In this document: one piece after another, positions 59,001 to 64,000 of the stretch | Position numbering within the stretch: position 1 is the first letter of the stretch | Layout of the letters: each line of letters starts with the position of its first letter | Assembly (NCBI RefSeq): GCF_932526225.1 | Contig: NC_064036.1 | Coordinates: 5,155,519-5,219,518 of the forward strand | Reading direction: 5' to 3' | Origin: Nematostella vectensis | Lineage: Eukaryota > Cnidaria > Anthozoa > Actiniaria > Edwardsiidae | Length of the DNA: 64,000 nt | Notes under the pieces: model-generated | Told to the model about the DNA's origin: nothing | What the model saw: only the letters and a program-made list of their open reading frames with translations | Databases searched by the model: none | Program-made: the position numbers and the translations under genes

Positions 59001-59145
59001 TTGCTCAATAGCACTCACTCAAATCTATAACTAGTATGTATCGTGTGTTTACTCAGATATTTCTGCTGAGGGGCTCAAACAGCATGGTGCTGACTTCAAA
59101 CATGAGTAAAGATGACATTCTTCTGAGGCGTCCAGAATTCCTCGA
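47014..59145 (+). CDS. Cadherin gene 2: paralogue with two repeat units, 3' end missing in window
   Basis: The spliced exons give 3,206 nt (about 1,068 codons) with open frame and consensus splice sites throughout: signal peptide, EC1-EC3, two three-EC units, the last EC, and the first membrane-adjacent exon. Every exon matches gene 1 in phase, and in length apart from one codon lost in exon 4. After the donor at 59145 none of the gene 1 exons for the rest of the membrane-adjacent domain, TM helix or tail can be found before 64000. Either they lie beyond the window across a very large intron, or the duplication was truncated and the product would lack a membrane anchor. Coding constraint looks maintained. 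Confidence 0.78.
47084..48626 (+). other. Cadherin gene 2 intron 1, first part
   Basis: No coding exon recognised. Blocks are homologous to gene 1 intron 1. The ribozyme-bearing element follows at 48627. Confidence 0.55.
48627..48998 (-). mobile_element. 372-bp terminal-inverted-repeat element containing a hammerhead ribozyme
   Basis: The ends are inverted copies over about 29 bp: left AATGTGGACTTTAAAAGCAC then ACTAGCATAC, right its reverse complement with one mismatch. The element is bracketed by an exact 12-bp direct repeat GTTGAAGAACAA (48615-48626 and 48999-49010), as expected for a target-site duplication. It is non-coding and absent from the equivalent gene 1 intron. The long duplication would suit a Mutator-like MITE; the internal ribozyme is instead typical of retrozymes or Penelope-type elements. 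The class is therefore open. Confidence 0.72.
48719..48773 (-). ncRNA. Type I hammerhead self-cleaving ribozyme
   Basis: On the minus strand, stem I GGC-TATG-CCATG leads into CTGACGA (48761-48755), stem II GTCC-TAATAA-GGAC, then GAAA (48740-48737), CAGCTG, and the cleavage triplet GTC (48731-48729). It continues CATGG-TT-GCC, which closes stem I exactly: five pairs, internal loop, three pairs. All core nucleotides are present and the triplet is the preferred GUC. Stem III is the self-complementary CAGCTG, too tight for a monomer loop but ideal for a dimer, as in known tiny-stem-III hammerheads of animal repeats. Confidence 0.82.
48957..49232 (-). other. Unassigned 91-codon minus-strand ORF next to the ribozyme element
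   Basis: ATG-initiated frame with protein-like composition (MARNFRDYRMFRVNFENG, VLGEIDVTELQKARKEAGG, FVTFTLELFELIRFYVRW). It runs across the element's insertion site and stops inside its terminal repeat. It is not seen in gene 1 intron 1. It may be a fragment of another mobile element; no family recognised and no splice sites assigned. Confidence 0.3.
49233..50192 (+). other. Cadherin gene 2 intron 1, last part
   Basis: From about 49640 onward this is nearly identical to 8560-9134 of gene 1 intron 1. The preceding 400 bp has no match in gene 1 and nothing recognisable. Confidence 0.55.
50193..51096 (+). CDS. Cadherin gene 2 exons 2-5: EC1
   Basis: Exons 50193..50258, 50655..50794, 50866..50928 and 51007..51096. 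Nearly identical to gene 1 EC1. Exon 4 lacks one codon (DGSSQ for DGSSPQ), Asn-Asn-Thr becomes Asn-Ser-Ser, and the linker ITDINDNAPAFQ is kept. A C-run near 50350 in intron 2 could hide an assembly error. Confidence 0.8.
51097..52432 (+). CDS. Cadherin gene 2 exons 6-8: EC2
   Basis: Exons 51297..51395, 51863..51967 and 52304..52432, same phases and lengths as gene 1. Changes: DTPVGFSVVTVTATDTD for NRPIGLTVATLTATDAD, and LDYDKGP for LDYENGP. The intron 51396-51862 is about 340 bp longer than in gene 1 because of an insertion. Confidence 0.8.
51500..51820. mobile_element. Probable small insertion with repeated AAAACG motifs
   Basis: This block is missing from the corresponding gene 1 intron (11066-11193). 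It is rich in GAAAACG / CGTTTTC motifs in both orientations (ACGAAAACGGAACC, TCGTTTTCGTCTCG, AAACGAAAACGG), a fold-back-like composition. Ends and duplication not resolved. Confidence 0.35.
52140..52265 (-). mobile_element. tRNA-derived SINE remnant in cadherin gene 2
   Basis: The minus strand reads TAGCAAAGTTGGCAGAGCG (A-box-like), then GGGTTCGATCCTAGG (B box). It occupies the same intron as the gene 1 copy at 11540-11720. Confidence 0.5.
52850..53060 (-). mobile_element. tRNA-derived SINE with intact A and B boxes
   Basis: Minus strand: A box TGGCTTAGTTGG (53033-53044) and B box GGTTCGATTCTC (52959-52970), followed by a TTG/TTTG-rich tail at about 52860-52915. The spacing is too long for a functional tRNA and there is no cloverleaf, so it is a SINE. 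It is in gene 2 intron 8 only. Confidence 0.65.
53160..53694 (+). CDS. Cadherin gene 2 exons 9-11: EC3 and start of EC4
   Basis: Exons 53160..53235, 53324..53421 and 53569..53694. As in gene 1, exon 11 has a unique first half (AKSTTQPLAFTLVKLTVGPL) and a second half shared with exon E (NLTYAVTVLEGEANVQVMDL). It ends LQ before the donor where gene 1 has LK. Confidence 0.8.
53939..55543 (+). CDS. Cadherin gene 2 repeat unit 1 (exons A-E)
   Basis: Exons 53939..54124, 54252..54432, 54556..54767, 55036..55218 and 55397..55543. The 5' exons are diverged: PAKSHLNASGGTFTFFGSS and IDGAKLKV in A; DINDDRPSFQ, TVFATD and GANGTLTYSISAG in B. Exons C-E are close to the common type (VLQDAVIKVSLSE, TAEIDT, HFRIKD). 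Exon A shares NASGGTF..FFGSS with unit 12 of gene 1, so these are probably older, border-type sequences. Confidence 0.86.
55837..57807 (+). CDS. Cadherin gene 2 repeat unit 2 with border-type last exon
   Basis: Exons 55837..56022, 56150..56330, 56454..56665, 57216..57398 and 57681..57807. A to C are of the homogenised type (VSRGNFT, HILDIS, QDGSEPP, VSLTE). D is border type (AISVAGVLSYKQRHNYT) and the last exon ends TTENRNGPVFASVQYIGG like gene 1. The C-D intron switches abruptly to unrelated sequence after about 56695, marking the edge of the homogenised tract. Confidence 0.86.
57982..58711 (+). CDS. Cadherin gene 2 last EC exons
   Basis: Exons 57982..58028 and 58502..58711, matching gene 1 exons 36532 and 37968. 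VYKDTSFDFPVLTVT, ATDSDTGVNGVVEYRI, FYVEPISGTIRTADVFADKD and QASDKGTPPKETKEK are visible. The frame is intact. The intron lacks the RecQ-like insertion present in gene 1. Confidence 0.8.
59057..59145 (+). CDS. Cadherin gene 2 first membrane-adjacent exon, last one found
   Basis: 89 nt, phase 0 to 2: IFLLRGSNSMVLTSNMSKDD and ILLRRPEFL, with donor CGA|GTGAGT. Gene 1 follows this exon within 225 bp with the next one; here the downstream DNA is repeat sequence instead. Confidence 0.78.
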
Positions 59146-59384
59146 GTGAGTAGTTGCGAGTGATAAGGCCACATATCTCGTCTGGCTGCGTCCAGAATAT
59201 GTGCCGCATGCCATTTTTTAGATTTTATTTTTATCATTGTTTATCTGGGAAACCAGATAAGAGCTCCCACGCGGCGCCCCATACCTAAGAAAAAGTGGTA
59301 TATAAAACAAATATGGTAACAAATATTGGTAACCCATCGACTTGAGTTTTCGTGACGCGATGTCCGTCCGTCCGTCCCTTAAAA

Positions 59385-60120
59385 GCATCGTATGACAACC
59401 AAACTTTGCAGGTGTCATGATTGTGTCAGGGGGGGGGGGGGGGGGGGCAAAAATATGGTCACGTGATTTGTGACGTCATTGATGACGGCAACCAGACTCG
59501 GTAGGTGTCATGTTAGTGTCAAGGGGGATGCAACAATATGGTCACGTGTTGTGTGACGTCATCGATGACCTCACTTTAAGCAAAAAAAAAAACGAGATTA
59601 AAAGCATAATAATTCATATATCTTGAAAGAAACATTGTTTCACAACCAAACTTGGCAAGTGTCATTTTTTTGTCAAGGGGGGTGAAAAAATATGGTCACG
59701 TGATTTGTGACGTCATCGAGGATGTCACTAAAAGCAAAACTACTCCGATTTCATTAAGAAAAAAAATATCCTTATCTCATGAACAAAACATCATATAACA
59801 ACCAATCTTGGTTGATTTCTTGTGTCATGAAGGGGTCAAGGGAGGTGCACCAATATAGTCACGTGATTGTGACGTCATCAATGACGTCACCAGAAGCAAA
59901 AAAATATGCTGACCTCATAAAAAATATTTTTATTAAAGAAACATGGTGTGACAACAAAACTCGGTAGGTGTGATGTACGTTTCAAGTGGGGTGCATTGAG
60001 ATAGTTACGTGAAGTCATTCACGTCGTATGACAACTAAACTTGCTATGTGCCATGTAGATGTGGGGGGAAGGGGTATAACAAGTTGGCCGCGTGATCTGT
60101 GAAATCGTTGACGTCGTCAA
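59385..60120. repeat. ~150-bp-period minisatellite rich in CRE-like TGACGTCA and CACGTGA motifs
   Basis: Five to six imperfect copies of a block: ACAACCAAACTTGG..., AGGTGTCATG, GTCAAGGGGGGTG, ATATGGTCACGTGATTTGTG, then TGACGTCATCGATGAC. Copies start near 59395, 59490, 59640, 59800, 59950 and 60030. A G-run of about 20 near 59430 may be a sequencing problem. Nothing coding. Confidence 0.7.
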
Positions 60121-60195
60121 AAACAGAAATAATAATAATATTCAACATTTTTTAAAAAAAATATTAAGCGAAAATAAACAAAGATTTGGTCGTTT

Positions 60196-60228
60196 GGAGC
60201 TCCGCTTTTAGGCAATGCCTAAATCTAT
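60196..60228. repeat. Dispersed palindromic motif also present at ~9893-9922
   Basis: CTCCGCTTTTAGGCAATGCC, then TAAATCTATATA occurs here, and with one base changed (GGCATTGCC) at 9893-9922 in intron 2 of gene 1. Its core TTTAGGCA-TGCCTAAA is an inverted repeat. It is likely the end of an interspersed element. Confidence 0.5.
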
Positions 60229-60232
60229 ATAT

Positions 60233-60595
60233 CAGTTTCAGTTTATTGTTTTGTCACTTAATACATTTTTTTAAATAAAGCAAGGCTTAAACGAGACGGA
60301 CCTCCTAAATCTTAAAAGAAAATACATATTTGATATTTGGGACAGTCAGATTAATCATATAAATATTTGGTAGGAGAGCTTTCATATTTTTTTTCATACT
60401 TATATAAAAAACACACACACACAAACATAAATCGAGAAAGAAAAAAAAAATTAAGAGTTAATAAGAGAAGTCTTTAACTTATTACAAAAAGAGTTAAGCG
60501 TTTTGGCAGACTGAATATCAGAAGACAATGAATTGAAATATTTAGGTCCCTGATGTCTTAACGCAAACTTATGTATATTTGTTCTAAACTTTCGT
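60233..60595 (-). mobile_element. 5'-truncated LINE (Jockey/CR1/L2-like) 3' end
   Basis: The minus strand opens RTNIHKFALRHQGPKYFNSL, then SSDIQSAKTLNSFCNKLKTS and LINS with a stop at 60451-60453. This is the characteristic last part of reverse-transcriptase ORFs of non-LTR elements as I remember them. The rest downstream is 3' UTR ending in CAATAAACTG near 60240. The junction at about 60590 is the 5' truncation. Confidence 0.68.
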
Positions 60596-60762
60596 GGCCA
60601 GAAATATTGAACCAAAACGGGAGTTGGGCCGAGCTTTTCCTATTTTGCATATCCATTGTATTTGCGCGCATTTGATTGGTTCCCGAAATCCACAAATCAC
60701 GGGTCTTAGACCCGTGAAAAAATGGCGGCTAGACGAGAGAAGGGTTTTTATCGTACGCTTAA

Positions 60763-61739
60763 TTCGACTCTTCCGTTGATCTTTTTTGCGATCGACCTTT
60801 GAAACGAATTCAAGGTAAAGGTCGGCTTTGGGAAGTTGATCGGCTTGTCTTAGAGCGCAAGACCACAGAAGGCAAGGTGAGTTTGACAAAGTTTAACTTA
60901 CAGGTCACATCGCTCCCGGCCTCGTGTCATCGTATTTTTGTTGGGGTCCGTTGCCCCCGATGGCTTCTTGCTATTTACGATATTGCAGATAAAAATATAC
61001 TACTCTGCATTCTGATAATCAGCATGAATACCTCGTTTTATGGAAGGGCTTCTCTCCCTACGATGCAACATGGGAACCTGTCGAAAACATGACGTCCGAG
61101 TGTGTCCGGTACGTCAGAAGCTTCAGAAGCTCAACTCTACTGGGATGCGGACCTACTATTTACCACTAGGGCTTTTTTCACCTATTAGTTTCCAAATTTA
61201 AAAAAAATTGAGACTACAGAATAATAAATAATAGGCAAGTTGCATATGTAACAGATCCACAATAGAAAATTGCCTAAAATCTAGCTCAGAATTATTTTCA
61301 GATGCTTTACTTAAATCCTCTTGTGTATTTGTCCTTCAGCTTGTTCTACTCCCCACCTATGCCTGATGGAGGTGTCCTTCATTCCAATGTCGCAGTCTTT
61401 CGAGCTGAGGTTGAAGTGCTTTTGAAATCTAGGTCAAGGTTACCAGTAACCTTTTATTTCAGGGGAGATGTTTTTAGATATTTATTTAATTTTAATGACT
61501 CCAATTGGCATTATCTCGAAAGAGATCAGTTCCCTGCCACATATTTTCCAAAGGGCTGGGATCAGCTGGCTGACATGCATGGACAGGGGATCAAAGTATT
61601 TTATCCCATGAAGGTTAGAAGCTTTGTTAGCTTTACAACAAAGAAATACTCCAGACAACCCCTGCCAGTTTTATTACCTAGGGCTTTTCAAGAGAAAGTA
61701 ACAGTTTCTTTCGTTAAAGTTGCACTTGGTGACAAATAA
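60763..61739 (+). CDS. Chromodomain protein with uncharacterised C-terminal domain
   Basis: Three exons fit: (about 60763)..60876, 61023..61108 and 61340..61739, stop TAA at 61737-61739. The chromodomain is split by the first intron: WEVDRLVLERKTTEGK | HEYLVLWKGFSPYDATWEPV | ENM. It keeps the aromatic cage positions (W, W, and TWEP context) for methyl-lysine reading, so a chromatin role is likely. The C-terminal 133 residues (FYFRGDVFRYLFNFNDSNWH, YFPKGWDQLADMHGQGIKVF) match nothing I know. The start is unresolved: the ATG at 60722 is in another frame, so a short upstream intron or an indel is needed. It converges on the minus-strand gene at 61753. Confidence 0.62.
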
Positions 61740-61752
61740 AGTTAGTAGAGCC

Positions 61753-63791
61753 TTAATTTGTGTTCCCTCGTCTTCGCTTTATCTTAATTTCCTCTTCCCA
61801 ATATTGGGCATTTCGTTTGACATAGGGACGAGGGAGTTTCTCCCTGTGCTTTAGCTTGCCCAACCTAAACTCTGCTTGCAGAACCTCACAGGGGTCATCA
61901 AGGTGGTTAGATTTCCTCAAAACCACTCTTCTTGCATCATCACTATTTTTCTCCAGACCTATAAAAGTATTTATAGTAAACAAACTTTCAAAACTTTTCA
62001 CTTTTTGATTTTTACAAAAAATAATATTATTTACCCACCTTGACCACTAAACTGCTTCAGGTTTTGATAGCGCCTTATCATGGCTGGAACATGATAGGCT
62101 GCAATATGCATGTAGCACGTCACTCGCTCTTTTTTGTAGCCAAGCCTCACATCACCAAGGCTACTGAATTTGGTTATCCATTCTTTAGCCTGTGGAATTT
62201 TTGTTACAAAAAACAGGTATAATAGTTTTGTCAGATTCTATCAAGATCATACTGGTTTTTTTTAATTTTTATAAAACACTTCTAGCTTTACCTCTTTTTG
62301 ATAGACTACCATGGATGGTGGTTTCCAGTTAGAAACACAATCAAAATACAAATGGTGGAAATCCTGGAATCATGAAAATACAATTTATATCTCTATAGCT
62401 TACTTTTTAATTTTCAGTGAGAATGATTTCAGCATAATTATGCTAAATTCACCTTCCAGATTTCTGCAACCCTAGCAGCTGTAGATGGCTGTAGGACACC
62501 AATGAGCTTCTCTGGGAGCTTTTTCAGAAGTTTCTTTCTATCGCTACCCATCAAACTTGTGAAGTCATAGGTACCACTTCCCCTACCATCTGCATTAAGC
62601 TTCTCCCACACTTGAAATGATACCCCACACGACCGTATAGTTTGTACTAATTGACTCAGATGGCTTGTGCTTCCTTTGTTTGATCTTTTACTGATCTGAA
62701 ATATAAAAAAAAATTTCTGCTATGAGTAAACTTTTTTGTAGTGGCATTTCCTAAAGCCCAGTGGCACTTTACATTTTTAAACTTTACTACAACATACTAC
62801 AATTCCATTGCTAACAGTTTTTCCACTTCTTATAGTAATTGTACATGGACAGTCATTCATGTCCTATATAAGTGCTTTATTTGTCATAAAAAGTATATTA
62901 TCAGGTAGATTGTATTGACCTTTTCCTTTTCATCCCACTGCATTGCATCTTCTATTGCATTATCTATCAGGATGTCTGTCACCCTCAGCATTAAGTGGAG
63001 CTCATCTATTAGTATGTGGTCAGGTTCAATGTTGAATAGGGGTTTATTTACACAGCAGTAATTCTCTCCCTTCGTTCTTTTTCCACACTCAATAATATCC
63101 TGTAGGGTCCTGCGTAGTGGGTCCTTCTCATAATACTCATCATCCTTGCTCATATCACCTCTGGGGAAATTACAAAATAGTTACCTTGTATTGTAGGTCA
63201 CTTAGACCTAGTATTCTTAACAATTTTTACCTGTCTTTCTTGTGAACTTTGCACCAAAGACAAGCATATGCTGAGTTTGCAGCACTCAAACCCATTGTTT
63301 GTAAGAGGAACTGAAAAAAAAAGAAACAAATTACTAGATTAGTTTTTCTTTTTAAAATGTCACATTCTGCTAAGAACCTGTAGACGACTGTTACCTTATA
63401 GTCTCCGCCCAGAAAGAACTCTACATTTATCTTCTTGCCATCAAGTTCTACATAGCTATCATCTTGCACTGCATCAATTTCTTCAAGAACATCTTTCAAG
63501 CTCTCTGCTATTGTCTCATACTTCTCTGGCTCATTGATAACTGCCACTGTGTGTGTACCTCAAATGTATTTGTAAGATGGTATAAGAAACATTGGAATGT
63601 ATAGCCTTGTCCCATGTATAGCCAGAGATATAGCATATAAATGAGGTACACATACCTTTCGAGGAAAGCAGATCATCAGGTGCATTCAGTATTGCAAAGC
63701 TAAAAAGGGTGAAATTTGAGGAGCGGCTCATTCTGGCCCCGTCACCACTGAGCTTTATCCTGACATGGTCTGTAACCATACCACTTGCTCT
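61753..63791 (-). CDS. Multi-exon protein resembling a transposon-derived RNase-H-fold (DDE-type) family, 5' end beyond window
   Basis: Eight minus-strand exons: 63656..63791, 63395..63546, 63231..63310, 62920..63160, 62453..62695, 62292..62363, 62039..62189 and 61753..61958 (stop TAA), all GT-AG and phase-consistent. Landmarks: VRIKLSGDGARMSRSSNFTL, INVEFFLGGDYK, FLLQTMGLSAANSAYACLWC, PLFNIEPDHILIDELHLMLR, and QFSGQGLEKNSDDARRVVLR. The two acidic sites in SGDGAR and LGGDYK, a CxxC-like ACLWC and the order of blocks fit a dispersed eukaryotic gene family that I associate with transposases; this is recollection, not a search. Retained introns and frame suggest a live or recently active gene. 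The N-terminus lies beyond the last exon listed. Confidence 0.62.
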
Positions 63792-63936
63792 CTGTTAAAA
63801 GAAATGGGATACCACTTCTATTTTAACTTGGGTATTTATGATTAATAGCAGGCAGTCTATATTTCCAGCAACCAGATTATCTAGTAAATATCATGAGTGC
63901 ATATGCTTATTTTTGTAAATATCATTACTGTACTGT

Positions 63937-63982
63937 AACATCAATGCAACAACAAATCAAGATTTGTTGTTGCATTGATGTT
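63937..63982. repeat. Perfect 22-bp-arm hairpin
   Basis: Arms 63937-63958 and 63961-63982 are exact reverse complements (AACATCAATGCAACAACAAA, then TC; two-base AA loop). It lies upstream of, or in an intron of, the minus-strand gene. A tip of a fold-back element or a cruciform-forming site are both possible. Confidence 0.7.
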
Positions 63983-64000
63983 TTCTGGGGTGTGATTTGT

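Noticed and set aside
60722-60801. ATG at 60722 as the simple start of the chromodomain protein
   Set aside because: Its frame terminates just before the chromodomain frame, so it can only be the start if a short intron or an indel is assumed; I left the start unresolved.

Overview
This is animal nuclear DNA, most likely from an anthozoan cnidarian (stony coral or sea anemone). Evidence: AT-rich sequence, many small exons with GT-AG introns, long cadherin ectodomains, cysteine-rich uromodulin-type (D10C-like) domains, tRNA-derived SINEs, a LINE tail and hammerhead ribozyme motifs. There are no bacterial operons. All calls come from reading the sequence; no database search was run.

Layout. 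(1) 1-3482, + strand: the 3' end of a gene made of tandem 10-cysteine domain exons (four copies in view, about 1.06 kb period, symmetric phase-1 exons). (2) 6449-41506, + strand: a complete giant cadherin gene that I resolve into 80 exons and about 4,247 codons. It has a signal peptide, three unique cadherin (EC) repeats, then a five-exon, 909-nt (303-codon, three-EC) unit repeated 12 times at 1.90 kb spacing, one further EC, a membrane-adjacent domain, one transmembrane helix and a short cytoplasmic tail. By my count this is about 40 EC repeats. (3) 41507-47013: intergenic, with palindromes (one carrying a hammerhead-like core), fold-back repeats, a decayed element and a relic of the intron from the 10-cysteine array. 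(4) 47014-59145, + strand: a paralogue of the cadherin gene with the same exon plan but only two units. It lacks the last membrane-proximal, transmembrane and tail exons within the window. (5) 59146-64000: CRE-rich minisatellite, a LINE 3' end, a chromodomain gene (+) and a convergent multi-exon gene (-) resembling a transposon-derived RNase-H-fold protein.

How the parts relate. The two cadherin genes are a tandem segmental duplication: signal exons, intron 1 and all N-terminal exons align one to one. The repeat unit was already present before that duplication, because both copies carry the same chimeric exon E, whose 5' half matches the last unit exon and whose 3' half matches the last unique N-terminal exon. 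Later expansion, contraction and homogenisation left 12 units in one gene and 2 in the other, with introns about as conserved as exons. The most distinctive non-coding item is a well-formed type I hammerhead ribozyme inside a 372-bp element with inverted ends and a 12-bp flanking duplication, in intron 1 of the second cadherin gene.
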